Shown: piece by piece, positions 53,343 to 61,851 of the stretch
Numbering within the stretch: position 1 is the first letter of the stretch
Layout: the number at the start of each line of letters is the position of its first letter
Assembly (NCBI RefSeq): GCF_014652915.1
Contig: NZ_BMZS01000007.1
Coordinates: 278,053-342,052 of the forward strand
DNA from: Thalassobaculum fulvum
Lineage (GTDB): Bacteria > Pseudomonadota > Alphaproteobacteria > Thalassobaculales > Thalassobaculaceae
Length of the DNA: 64,000 bases
Direction: 5' to 3'
The notes under the pieces: generated by a model
Databases searched by the model: none
What the model was told of the DNA's origin: nothing
The model's input: only the letters and a program-made list of their open reading frames with translations
Made by a program: the position numbers and the translations under genes

Positions 53343-53966
53343 ATGCTGAAGATCTGGGGCCGCGCCAACTCGGCCAACGTCATGAAGCCGCTGTGGGCCT
53401 GCGAGGAGATGGGCGTCCCGTTCGAGCGCGAGGACGTCGGCGGCGCCTTCGGCCGGACCAGGACGCCGGAGTACCTGGCGATGAACCCGAACAGCCGGGT
53501 GCCGACGATCGACGACGACGGCTTCGTCCTGTGGGAGTCGAACGCCGTCACCCGGTATCTCTGCAACAAGCACGACAAGGGCGGGCTGGCGCCGTCCGAC
53601 CCGCAGGAATACGCGGACGCCGACCGCTGGATGGACTGGCAGCAGACCACGGTGCTGCCGATCATGACGCCGATCTTCTGGGGGCTGGTTCGCACGCCCG
53701 AGGTCGACCGCAAGCCCGAGGTCATCGACCAGGCCCGGCGCGACGGCATCGGCGTGTGGGGCATCCTGGAGGAGCGGCTCGAGGGCCGCGACTACATCAT
53801 GGGCGATCGGCTGACCATGGCCGACATCCCGCTCGGCCCGCAGCTGCACCGCTGGATGGTGCTGATCCAGGACCGCCCGGCGATGCCGAACCTGGAGGCC
53901 TACTACGACCGCCTGATGGCGCGGCCGGCCTTCAAGAAGTGGTGCGGGGTGACGCCGCTGACGTGA
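53343..53966 (+). CDS. Glutathione S-transferase-like protein
   Basis: A 207-residue cytoplasmic GST. The thioredoxin-like half has the cis-Pro stretch SRVPTIDDDGFVLWESNAV, where Glu-Ser bind glutathione. The helical half contains DYIMGDRLTMADIPLGP with the conserved capping Asp. The N-terminal catalytic residue region is WGRANSANVMKPLW. Close behind pyrE (14 bp) and likely co-transcribed. Substrate unknown. Confidence 0.92.
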   Translation: MLKIWGRANSANVMKPLWACEEMGVPFEREDVGGAFGRTRTPEYLAMNPNSRVPTIDDDGFVLWESNAVTRYLCNKHDKGGLAPSDPQEYADADRWMDWQQTTVLPIMTPIFWGLVRTPEVDRKPEVIDQARRDGIGVWGILEERLEGRDYIMGDRLTMADIPLGPQLHRWMVLIQDRPAMPNLEAYYDRLMARPAFKKWCGVTPLT

Positions 53967-53973
53967 GGCTTCG

Positions 53974-54447
53974 ATGGCGGGTGGCGAGGTCGAGGCGGGG
54001 AACGCGCCACCACTGCGGTGGTGGCGATGGCCGCTGGCCTACGTGGTCACGGTGCTCGCCGCCCCTTGTCTCGCACTGGGCGGCATTCCCCTCGTCATCT
54101 CGATCGTATCGAAGAACCTGCTGCCCTTTCTGGCTCTGGCGCTCGGCGTGTTCGGAGCGCCAACCATGGCAGGGGTCACCCTTTTCGCGGTCCTCTATTG
54201 GCCGCTGCGAAGAGTTCTTTCATCGAGGCAGCTATATCTCCTCGGAGCAGCTATAGGCCTAACCGTAACCCTGGGCGCGATGCTTCTTGCGGGTCGAGTT
54301 CCCATTTTCGAGAAGTCTGGCCTGTTCGTGATTTTCGCGCTTTGCGGAGCTTCTTCAGGAGCTATCGGTAGTGCGATCTTCGCGTCGATCGTCGGACGTC
54401 CGGACGGAGCGGGTCGCGGGCGGGAGCAAGCGGATTGGCATTGCTGA
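53974..54447 (+). CDS. Small integral membrane protein of unknown function
   Basis: A 157-residue protein with four hydrophobic segments (about residues 20-45, 50-75, 88-108 and 115-142) and short polar ends. Not recognised. The DNA is visibly less GC-rich from about 54180 to 54400 and uses codons rare in the neighbours (for example AGA-less but ATA/CTA/TCT present), which suggests recent gain or relaxed selection. It begins seven bases after the GST stop with a weak ribosome site. Confidence 0.65.
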   Translation: MAGGEVEAGNAPPLRWWRWPLAYVVTVLAAPCLALGGIPLVISIVSKNLLPFLALALGVFGAPTMAGVTLFAVLYWPLRRVLSSRQLYLLGAAIGLTVTLGAMLLAGRVPIFEKSGLFVIFALCGASSGAIGSAIFASIVGRPDGAGRGREQADWHC

Positions 54448-54488
54448 CTGGTGGGGACGGGCCGCTCTCTCCTGGACAGTCCGGAGAC

Positions 54489-54599
54489 ATGGGTCCCGGC
54501 TCTTCGCTGCGCTTCGGCCGGGATGAGGATTCGGGGGAGGGCGCATCTTCAGTCTCTCATCCCGGCCGCAGGGGCACAGCCCCGGAGAGCCGGGACCCA
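54489..54599. repeat. Dispersed palindromic intergenic repeat, copy 7
   Basis: ATGGGTCCCGG...CCGGGATGAGG (54489-54528) and CTCATCCCGG...CCGGGACCCAG (54557-54600). It fills the gap between the membrane protein gene and the FGGY kinase gene. Confidence 0.75.
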
Positions 54600-54628
54600 G
54601 ACACAATGAGAAACGGGCCGAGGTACTG

Positions 54629-56089
54629 ATGGCGCTGGTTCTGGCAGTCGACCTCGGCGGGTCCGGTCTTCGCGCGGCACTGGTCGCGGCCGACGGATCG
54701 CTTCGAAGTGCGGTCGCCAGCCGCCCCGGCGATGGATCGGTCGGCAATGCCGACCCGGACCTCTGGTGGTGGGAACTGGGCGATGCCGCCGCCGAACTCG
54801 CCGCCCGGGAGCCCGACGGCTTCGCAGCCCTCGAAGGCATCTGCATCTGCGGCATGACCCGCACGCAGGTGTTCGTCGGCAGCGACGGCGAGGCGGTGCG
54901 GGCGGCGATCGGGTTCGGGGACACACGGGCGGCGGAGGTCGTGGAGCGGGCCGAGGAGACCCTCGACCTCGCCGGGCTGCCGGAGGCCGCCAACCTCAAC
55001 CCCTATCACCCGGCCGCCCGGCTGCTGTGGCTGAAGCAGGCCGAGCCGGCGAACTACGCCGCCACCGCCAGGGTGCTGGAGCCGAAGGACTGGCTGGCGT
55101 TCAGGCTGACCGGCGTGGCGCGCTCGGACGCGGTCTCCTGCGCCCGGCTGCGGGCCGCTGCCGAGCCGGTCGCCGGGCGGTCCCTGCTCGACGCGCTCGG
55201 CCTCGACGCCGGGTTGCTGCCGGAGATCGTCGCGCCGACCGCCACGGTCGGGCGGGTGCGCGCCGGCCTGCCCGCACCGTTCGACCGGCTGGCCGGGGTG
55301 CCGGTGTTCTGCGGCTCGCACGATACCTGGGCCGGCGTGGTCGGGCTCGGGGCGCTGGTGCCGGGGCGGGCCTATAACGTCGCCGGCACCTCCGAGGTGC
55401 TGGGGCTGATCACCGGGCGGGCGGTCGCGGCCCCGGGGCTGGTGACCATCAACTGGGGCGAAGGCTGGCAGGTCGGCGGGCCCAGCCAGAGCGGCGGCGC
55501 CACCGTGCGCCACGCGCTCAGGCTGCTGGGTCGCGGCGGCGAGGACCCGGCGGCGGCGGTCGCGTCCCTGGAGACCGCCGACCTCGCCGACGAGCCGCCG
55601 CTGTTCCTGCCGTTCCTGGAGGGCGAGCGGGTGCCGTACTGGGATGCCGGCCTGCGGGGCTCGTTCATCGGGCTGTCGGCCGAACACGGGCCGGCCGACC
55701 TGCTGTGGTCGGTGCTGGAGGGCATCGCCCTGCTGAACCGCGAGGTGCTGCGCCGGGCCGAGGCCGCGGCCGGGCGGGCGGCCGAGGTGGTGCGGCTCGG
55801 TGGCGGCGGGGCGCGCAGCGGCCTCTGGGCGCGGATCAAGGCCGACGCCCTCGGCCGGCCGGTCGAGCTGGCGGCGCAGCCGGAGGCCGGGTTGGCCGGA
55901 GCGGCGGCGGTCGCCTGGACCGGGCTCGGCCGCTACCCGGACCTGGCGTCGGCGCAGGCGGCGATGGTGCGGGTCGCCCGGCGGATCGATCCGGACCCGG
56001 CACGGGCGGCGGCCATGGACCGGCGGGCGGAACTGTGGGCCGAGATGCAGGCGGCGACGGCGCAGGCCGGGCGGCGGTTCGGCGGCTGA
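54629..56089 (+). CDS. FGGY-family carbohydrate kinase (xylulokinase-like)
   Basis: A 486-residue sugar kinase. N-terminal ATPase phosphate-1 motif is LAVDLGGSGLRAALV (Gly-rich variant of the usual DxGT). The second signature reads YNVAGTSEVLGLI, and the C-terminal GGGGARSGLWARIKADALGR matches the FGGY nucleotide region. It phosphorylates a sugar or polyol; substrate unknown. A ribose-type importer follows 160 bp downstream, so the two probably act on one compound. Start ATG 54629. Confidence 0.9.
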   Translation: MALVLAVDLGGSGLRAALVAADGSLRSAVASRPGDGSVGNADPDLWWWELGDAAAELAAREPDGFAALEGICICGMTRTQVFVGSDGEAVRAAIGFGDTRAAEVVERAEETLDLAGLPEAANLNPYHPAARLLWLKQAEPANYAATARVLEPKDWLAFRLTGVARSDAVSCARLRAAAEPVAGRSLLDALGLDAGLLPEIVAPTATVGRVRAGLPAPFDRLAGVPVFCGSHDTWAGVVGLGALVPGRAYNVAGTSEVLGLITGRAVAAPGLVTINWGEGWQVGGPSQSGGATVRHALRLLGRGGEDPAAAVASLETADLADEPPLFLPFLEGERVPYWDAGLRGSFIGLSAEHGPADLLWSVLEGIALLNREVLRRAEAAAGRAAEVVRLGGGGARSGLWARIKADALGRPVELAAQPEAGLAGAAAVAWTGLGRYPDLASAQAAMVRVARRIDPDPARAAAMDRRAELWAEMQAATAQAGRRFGG

Positions 56090-56095
56090 CGGCGG

Positions 56096-56207
56096 CCCTT
56101 CGTGGCCGCGCGATGCGCGCGGCGCCTCAGGGCGATAGACTTAACTCTTTGACTCGTCATATGACTCTGTCGCCCTGAGGTGTCCGGCGAAGCCGGGCCG
56201 CGAAGGG
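56096..56207. repeat. Palindromic repeat of a second type
   Basis: CCCTTCGTGGCCGCGCG...GCCTCAGGGCGATAG (56096-56138) and CTGTCGCCCTGAGG...GGCCGCGAAGGG (56166-56207) are inverted arms around an AT-richer centre with TTAACTCTTTGACTCGTCAT. It differs from the GGTCCCGG/GGGATGA family. It lies between the FGGY kinase and the sugar permease. Confidence 0.7.
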
Positions 56208-56249
56208 CAGGCGGATGACGGGCAGTCGGAACTTCTGCAGGCAAGGCGC

Positions 56250-57191
56250 ATGCGCGGCTTCATCGGGACTTACGGCACCGCGCTGGCCGGGCTCGCGGTG
56301 TTCCTGTTCTTCGTGGTCGCGGCGCCGAACTTCGCGAATCCGGTCAACCTGCTGAACATCCTCAAGCAGGTCAGTTTCCTGGCGATCCTCGGCATCGGCT
56401 TCACCTTCGCCCTGACCACCGGCGAACTCGACCTGTCGTTCGCCAACCTGGCCAGCCTGGCGGCGGTGGCGACCGGCGGGCTGATCCACAACGGCTATCC
56501 GCCGGCGCTGGCGATCGCCGCCGGCCTGGCGCTCGGCAGTGCCGGCGGCGTCCTGAACGGCGTTCTCGTGACGCGCGTCAAGGTGCCGTCGCTGATCGCC
56601 ACCCTCGCCACCGCCTCGATCGCCAATGGCTGCGCGTTCTTCCTGACCGCCGGCGTCGCCTTCGTCGGCCGCTGGGACCCCGGCTTCGTGGCGCTCGGCC
56701 GGGCCCATGTGCTCGGCGTCCCGGTGCTGGTGCTGTGGATGGCGGCGGTGGTGCTGATCGCGCTGTTCGTGCTGAAGAACACCCGGGTCGGCTTCCACAT
56801 GATCTGCACCGGCGAGGCTGAGGAGCCGGCGCGGCTCGCCGGCATCCGGGTGCGCTCGATGAAGGTGCTCGGGCTCACGCTCTCGGGCGCGCTCGCCGGG
56901 GTGACCGCGGTGCTGCTGACCGCCAACCTGTCCTCGGCCGCGCCGACCATGGCCGGCGACTACCTGCTGACCGCGATCGCCGCCGTGCTGCTCGGCATGA
57001 CCATGTTCGAGCCGGGCCGGCCGAACGTGCTCGGCACCCTGGTCGGCGGGGTGGTGATCGGGGTGCTGTCGAACGGGCTGATCCTGCTGGGCGCCGACTA
57101 CTACGTGCAGGACATCGTGCTGGGGCTGATCATCATCGGCTCGGTCGCGCTTTCCGCGAGCACGTTGAAGAAGGCCGCGTTCGGCGTTTGA
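56250..57191 (+). CDS. Ribose-type ABC transporter permease (RbsC family)
   Basis: A 313-residue permease with about eight to ten hydrophobic segments. RbsC-like features are LGIGFTFALTTGELDLSFAN and the conserved ATLATASIANGCAFFLT region, then TGEAEEPARLAGIRVRSMKV as the coupling loop. The unusual order permease, binding protein, ATPase is clear here. Imports a monosaccharide or polyol with the downstream components. Confidence 0.92.
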   Translation: MRGFIGTYGTALAGLAVFLFFVVAAPNFANPVNLLNILKQVSFLAILGIGFTFALTTGELDLSFANLASLAAVATGGLIHNGYPPALAIAAGLALGSAGGVLNGVLVTRVKVPSLIATLATASIANGCAFFLTAGVAFVGRWDPGFVALGRAHVLGVPVLVLWMAAVVLIALFVLKNTRVGFHMICTGEAEEPARLAGIRVRSMKVLGLTLSGALAGVTAVLLTANLSSAAPTMAGDYLLTAIAAVLLGMTMFEPGRPNVLGTLVGGVVIGVLSNGLILLGADYYVQDIVLGLIIIGSVALSASTLKKAAFGV

Positions 57192-57221
57192 CTGTTACTG
57201 GGCTCCAATGGGGAGGATGCT

Positions 57222-58166
57222 ATGAGAAAGCTGGTTACCGGAGTGATTGCCGCCGCCGCCGTGTCGCTCGCCACGGCTTCGTCGGCGCTGGCGTTCGACC
57301 TGGGCGTGGTGGCGTTCCAGATGTCGGCGGAGACCCATGCCCGGGTCGCCAACGCGGTCGAGGCGGCCGCCAAGCAGCGCGGTTGGAACGTCACCGTGCT
57401 GAACTCCAACGGCACCATGCCGACGCATCTCGAGCAGCTCGAGACGCTGGTGCAGAAGGGCGTGAACGGCATCGTCGTGGCGATGGGCAAGCCGGTCGAG
57501 GCCGACGCCCAGTTCGCCGCCGCCAAGGCCAAGGGTATCCCGGTCATCACGGTGATGAGCGGCACCAGCCCGCATACCCTGTTCGACATTCAGGTCAACG
57601 AGTACAAGGTCGGGGCCGAGGCGGCGCTGTACCTGCTGGGCCAGCTCAACTACCAGGGCTCGATCCTCACCCAGCGGTTCGAAGGCAATGTCGGCACCCG
57701 GATCCGCGGCAAGATCCTCGACGCGGTGCTGTCCGAGAACACGGCGGTCACGGTCGCCGGCAGCCACACCATGGCCCGCACCAAGTCGTGGCGCGACGAC
57801 GTGCGCAACGGCATGCAGGCGCTGCTGCTGCAGAACCAGGGCAACGTCCAGGGCATCTGGGCGTCGTTCGACGGCCAGGCCTTCATCATCGACGACCTGC
57901 TGCAGGCCCAGGGCATGAAGAAGGGCGACATCACCCTGGTGTCGATCGACGGCGGGCCCGAGGCGTTCCGACGGGTCGCCGACCCGGCCAGCCTGCTGTC
58001 GGCCACCGTGTCGATCCCGTTCGAGGCCATGGGCCAGGCCGCGGTCGACGCGATGCAGGCGATCGCGGTCGACGGCAAGCCGAAGGACGCGATCGTCTCC
58101 GGTCCGTACCTGTTCACCGACGCGGTGCTGGTCGACGCCAGCAACGTGCAAGGCTTTCTGAAGTGA
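57222..58166 (+). CDS. Ribose-type periplasmic binding protein (RbsB family)
   Basis: A 314-residue Peripla_BP_4 protein with signal peptide MRKLVTGVIAAAAVSLATAS cut near ALA-FDLG. The sugar-binding fold is supported by LVQKGVNGIVVAMGKPVEAD, GIPVITVMSGT and LVSIDGGPEAFRRVADP. GGGGAGGA lies close to ATG 57222. The ATPase start overlaps its stop (GTGA). Ligand probably the same sugar that the FGGY kinase phosphorylates. Confidence 0.93.
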   Translation: MRKLVTGVIAAAAVSLATASSALAFDLGVVAFQMSAETHARVANAVEAAAKQRGWNVTVLNSNGTMPTHLEQLETLVQKGVNGIVVAMGKPVEADAQFAAAKAKGIPVITVMSGTSPHTLFDIQVNEYKVGAEAALYLLGQLNYQGSILTQRFEGNVGTRIRGKILDAVLSENTAVTVAGSHTMARTKSWRDDVRNGMQALLLQNQGNVQGIWASFDGQAFIIDDLLQAQGMKKGDITLVSIDGGPEAFRRVADPASLLSATVSIPFEAMGQAAVDAMQAIAVDGKPKDAIVSGPYLFTDAVLVDASNVQGFLK

Positions 58167-58921
58167 CGCCGACCGGCGAACCGATCCTGTCGGTCCGCCG
58201 GCTCGCCAAGCGCTACGGTGCGGTGCAGGCGCTCGCCGGCGTGGACCTCGACGTCCAGGCCGGCGAGGTGCTGGCGATCTGCGGCGACAACGGCGCCGGC
58301 AAGTCGACCCTGATCAAGCTGATCTCGGGCGCCGACGTGCCGAGCGAAGGAGAGATTCACCTGCGCGGCGAGCCGGTCCGCTTCGTGTCGCCGCAGGACG
58401 CCCTGACCCGCGGGGTGGCGACCATCTACCAGGACCTGGCGCTGGCGCCACGGCTCGCCATCTACCAGAACGTCTTCATGGGGGCGGAACTGACGCGGGG
58501 CCTCGGGCCCCTCAGGGTGCTCGACAAGAGGACGATGATCGATCAGGCCTCGGGTTACATGGTCCAGCTCGGCTCGGCCGTCACCGACGCCACCCGGCCG
58601 GTCGCCAGTCTGTCCGGCGGCCAGCGCCAGTCGGTCGCGATCGGCCGGGCGCTGCGCTGGAACGCCGACGTCGTGATCATGGACGAGCCGACCGCCGCCC
58701 TCGGCGTCAGGGAGACCGCCCAGGTCCTGGACCTGATCCGGGCCCTGAACGGCACCGGCAAGACCGTCGTCCTGATCAGCCACAACATGGCCGACGTGGT
58801 GGCCGTCGCGCACCGCGTGGCGATCCTCAGGCAGGGCCGCAAGGTGATCGAGCGGCCGGTTTCCGGCCTGGATGCCGACATGCTCAGCCATATGGTCATG
58901 ACCGGGCGCGAGGCGGCATAG
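58163..58921 (+). CDS. Sugar ABC transporter ATPase, single-domain (half-RbsA type)
   Basis: A 252-residue ATPase. Walker A GDNGAGKST, signature LSGGQRQSVAIGRAL, Walker B VVIMDEPTAALG and H-loop LISHNMADV. RbsA proteins normally carry two such domains (about 500 residues); this one carries a single domain, as in FrcA-type systems, and would work as a homodimer. GTG start 58163 overlaps the binding-protein stop. Confidence 0.93.
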   Translation: MTPTGEPILSVRRLAKRYGAVQALAGVDLDVQAGEVLAICGDNGAGKSTLIKLISGADVPSEGEIHLRGEPVRFVSPQDALTRGVATIYQDLALAPRLAIYQNVFMGAELTRGLGPLRVLDKRTMIDQASGYMVQLGSAVTDATRPVASLSGGQRQSVAIGRALRWNADVVIMDEPTAALGVRETAQVLDLIRALNGTGKTVVLISHNMADVVAVAHRVAILRQGRKVIERPVSGLDADMLSHMVMTGREAA

Positions 58922-58933
58922 CGGTCTCGAAGA

Positions 58934-58949
58934 TTAGCCATTGGTTAAC
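58934..58949. promoter_or_regulatory. CtrA-like binding site
   Basis: TTAG-N7-TTAAC (58934-58949), one base from the TTAA-N7-TTAA CtrA consensus; on the minus strand it reads TTAACCAATGGCTAA. It lies about 60 bp upstream of the PAS_5-like gene at 59010, in an AT-rich patch. CtrA is the alphaproteobacterial cell-cycle/motility regulator. Confidence 0.4.
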
Positions 58950-59009
58950 TGCCGCTGCGGCATCCTGGTCCGGTTGAGCGCAACTCCATCCGGGCCGGCA
59001 GCAGCGAAC

Positions 59010-59708
59010 ATGACGGATCGAGACGACGGCGGTGCAGGCTTGCGGGCGCTGCCGGGGAACAGCCCGATTGCCCAGCTGTTGCGCGTCTATGCGGAGGTCC
59101 GCGCTTCGCTCGGCGGCCGCCTGCCGGGGCGCGGCGACCTCGGTCCGGACCGGCTCCGGGAACTCCTCGGATGGGTGTTCCTCGCCGAGTGGGCGCCGCC
59201 GGACTCGATCGTCGTGCGGCTGTCCGGCATCCATATCGACTACGTTCTCGGCACCAATGTCACCGGGGTCGACTTCTTCGATCTCTACACCGAGGAAGCG
59301 CGTCCGATGTTCTCGCGCTTCTACGGACACCTGACGGACCGGCCCTGTGCCGGCTACACCCGCCGCGACGTGATCGTGGGCGGCCGCGAGACCTTCGACT
59401 ATCACTCGCTCTATCTGCCGCTGGACGGCCCGCCGGACCGTGTCCCGATTATCGGTGCGGTCGCGGTTTCCGGGTTCCAGCGACTGTCGGCGGCGGTCGA
59501 GGCCGGCGCCCGGCCCGACTTCCGCAACCTGTCGCGGATCGGCCTGATCGATCTCGGCGACGGCGTCCCGGCCGGCGGCTTCGAGTCGGTCGATGCCGCA
59601 GCGGTCTGCCGGGAATTGGACGGGAGCGGCCCGCCGCGGCTGGACGACGACGCCCTGATGGCGCGTTCCTTCGCCAACCGACCGCAGCACCGGGTCAGCC
59701 TCGGCTGA
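59010..59708 (+). CDS. PAS_5-type small PAS-fold protein, second copy
   Basis: A 232-residue protein. The pattern LRELLGWVFLAEWAPPDSIV, VRLSGIHIDYVLGTNVTGVD and YLPLDGPPDRVPIIGAVAV follows the PAS_5 layout seen at 40913, with an extra C-terminal tail of about 60 residues. No output domain is visible. ATG 59010 lies 61 bp after a CtrA-like site. Role unknown, but two members in one window is notable. Confidence 0.75.
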   Translation: MTDRDDGGAGLRALPGNSPIAQLLRVYAEVRASLGGRLPGRGDLGPDRLRELLGWVFLAEWAPPDSIVVRLSGIHIDYVLGTNVTGVDFFDLYTEEARPMFSRFYGHLTDRPCAGYTRRDVIVGGRETFDYHSLYLPLDGPPDRVPIIGAVAVSGFQRLSAAVEAGARPDFRNLSRIGLIDLGDGVPAGGFESVDAAAVCRELDGSGPPRLDDDALMARSFANRPQHRVSLG

Positions 59709-59741
59709 TTAGCGCGCCGCGTCGCCGGTCGACCGGTGCCG

Positions 59742-61733
59742 TCAGCCGGCGCGGCGGGTAATCTTGACGCCGTCGACGTAGACCGCGTCGACCTCGGTCG
59801 TGGTCAGGAACCGCAGCGCGTCCCCGGGGGTCTCGACGATCGGCTCGCCGGGGCCGTTGAACGAGGTGTTCAGCACTACCGGCACGCCGGTCTCGGCGTC
59901 GAACGCCTCGACCACGCGGCGGAACTGGCCGGTGTCGTCGGCCACCGTCTGCACCCGGGCCGAGCCGTCGACATGGGTGATCGCCGGCAGCCGGTCGCCC
60001 TTCACCTGGGCGGTGAACAGCATGTGCGGCGAGGCGGGTGGCCCGCCCTGGAACCAGTCGCCAGCCCGCTCCTTCAGCACCGCCGGCGCGAACGGCCGCC
60101 AGACCTCCCGGCGCTTCAGCTCGTTGACCCGCCGCCAGTTCGCCGCCGGCCGCGGGTCGGCCAGCAGCGAGCGGTGGCCGAGCGCCCGCGGGCCGATCTC
60201 GCTGCGGCCCTCGAACCAGCCGACGATCGCGCCCGCGGCGACCGCCCGACCTGCATCGGCGGCGGCATCGACACGGTCCTCCACGACCAGGTCCTCGCCA
60301 TGGGCGGCCAGGGCCCGGTCCAGATCGGCCCGCGTGTATGCCAGGCCGCGATAGGCCGAGGTGGCGCCGGCATGGCCTTGGCTCTCGCGGGCGATGCCGA
60401 ACACGTCGTGCACCACCGCCTGGGCGGCCCCGAGGGGCAGCCCGGAGTCGTCGCAGGCCGGCGGCACCAGGACCTCGCGGAACAGTCCCTGCTCGTGGAT
60501 CAGCGTGTTGGCCGGGCAGTTCAGCGCGCCGCCGCCGCCGAGGCACAGCGCAGCCGTCCCGTAGCCGACCGCGCGCAGGCCGGTCGCCAGGTCGCGCGAG
60601 GCCTGCAGCCCGTTCTGCTCGAAGATCCACTGCGCGGTGGCGGCGATGTCCACCGGCAGGCGGCGCACGTCCCGGCTGCCCTTGGAGCCCGGGTCGATCG
60701 ACGGCAGCAGAGCGTCCGGTTCGTCGTACAGCGCCGGCCAGAGTTCCCGGGCTCGGTTCAGCAGCGGCTCGAACACCGCGTTGCGCGACGGTTTCGCGCC
60801 GAACGCGAAGTCCTTGCCGAAGACCGCGAAGGAATTGCCGATCATTGCGGTCTCGGCGAAGCGCGGCTGCCCGTACGGCGCCAGGCCCATCAGCTTGCCG
60901 GCACCGGACCCGTGGCCCAGGTTCAGGTTCTCGGCGACCCGCTGGTACAGATGCCCCTGGAAGTGGAAGCTCGGGCCCAGCGTGACCAGCCGCGTGCCCT
61001 GGCCGTAGGCGTAGATGCCGCCGGTATAGCCGGTCTCCGGGGTCGATCCGTCGCCGTTGTCGAGGGTGTAGACCGCGGCGCGCTCGGCGTCCGACTGGTA
61101 GAACGCATAGGCGGCGTGCGACAGGTGGTGCGGGACCAGCAGACCCGGCTTGGACACCCCGTCCAGCGTGACCCGGATCGGCATGTAGCCCTGGTGCATG
61201 TCGAGAAGGCCGGGGATCTGTCCGGCCCACTCGCCGACGGCCCGGCGGTCGTGCGGCTCGTTCCACCACTTCGGGCGGTACGGCCAGTCGTAGCACCACA
61301 GTGCGTCGGTCCGGCTGTCCAACGCCGACAGGTCGTCGCGGAAGTACTCGCCGTAGGCGCCGTCCTTGATCCGCGCGACCGCGAAGTCCACCCGCTGCTG
61401 CGCGTTCGGGCGATTCATCCCCCTGGCCATCAGCTGCCGGGTCTGGGCGCCGAACGGGAACCGGTCGAGGCAGGATAGGTCGTAGTCGAACCTGAACCGG
61501 CCGGGGTTCAGGAACAGATACGGCCAGGCCTGGCAGGTCGAGACCGCGACCACGTCCACGTCGGACCAGTCGATGCCCAGGCGCGCGAGCGAGTTCGTCA
61601 GGAAGTCGGCGGTGACCAGGGCGCAGCGCTTGTGCCGGTCGGTCCGCTCCCGTTGCACCAGTCCGATGACCCGCCCGTCCTCGACCACGGCGACGCCGGC
61701 GTCGTGGGCAACGGTGAGACCGACACACAGCAT
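59742..61733 (-). CDS. Carbamoyltransferase (NodU/CmcH family)
   Basis: A 663-residue enzyme of the NodU/TobZ type, which carbamoylates a hydroxyl of a sugar, antibiotic or Nod factor using carbamoyl phosphate and ATP. The N-terminal half has the metal-site HHLSHAAYAF, the ATP-fold TLDNGDGSTPETGYTGG and AGKLMGLAPYG. The C-terminal YrdC-like half has GRSEIGPRALGHRSLLADPR and LNTSFNGPGEPIV. Full length. It lies downstream of a DUF1028 and a PhyH-type gene on the same strand (118 bp gap). No biosynthetic gene cluster is visible around it, so the acceptor is unknown. Confidence 0.94.
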   Translation of the reverse strand: MLCVGLTVAHDAGVAVVEDGRVIGLVQRERTDRHKRCALVTADFLTNSLARLGIDWSDVDVVAVSTCQAWPYLFLNPGRFRFDYDLSCLDRFPFGAQTRQLMARGMNRPNAQQRVDFAVARIKDGAYGEYFRDDLSALDSRTDALWCYDWPYRPKWWNEPHDRRAVGEWAGQIPGLLDMHQGYMPIRVTLDGVSKPGLLVPHHLSHAAYAFYQSDAERAAVYTLDNGDGSTPETGYTGGIYAYGQGTRLVTLGPSFHFQGHLYQRVAENLNLGHGSGAGKLMGLAPYGQPRFAETAMIGNSFAVFGKDFAFGAKPSRNAVFEPLLNRARELWPALYDEPDALLPSIDPGSKGSRDVRRLPVDIAATAQWIFEQNGLQASRDLATGLRAVGYGTAALCLGGGGALNCPANTLIHEQGLFREVLVPPACDDSGLPLGAAQAVVHDVFGIARESQGHAGATSAYRGLAYTRADLDRALAAHGEDLVVEDRVDAAADAGRAVAAGAIVGWFEGRSEIGPRALGHRSLLADPRPAANWRRVNELKRREVWRPFAPAVLKERAGDWFQGGPPASPHMLFTAQVKGDRLPAITHVDGSARVQTVADDTGQFRRVVEAFDAETGVPVVLNTSFNGPGEPIVETPGDALRFLTTTEVDAVYVDGVKITRRAG

Positions 61734-61851
61734 CTGGTATCAGGCCTTCTTCCGGTGGGTGGGAGGGGACCGCCTCAATAGCGCATGTCCCGGTTGGCGC
61801 GAAGGGCAATCGGGTTCACGGTCGCCGTCGCGCGGCGGTGCAGTGCGGCGC

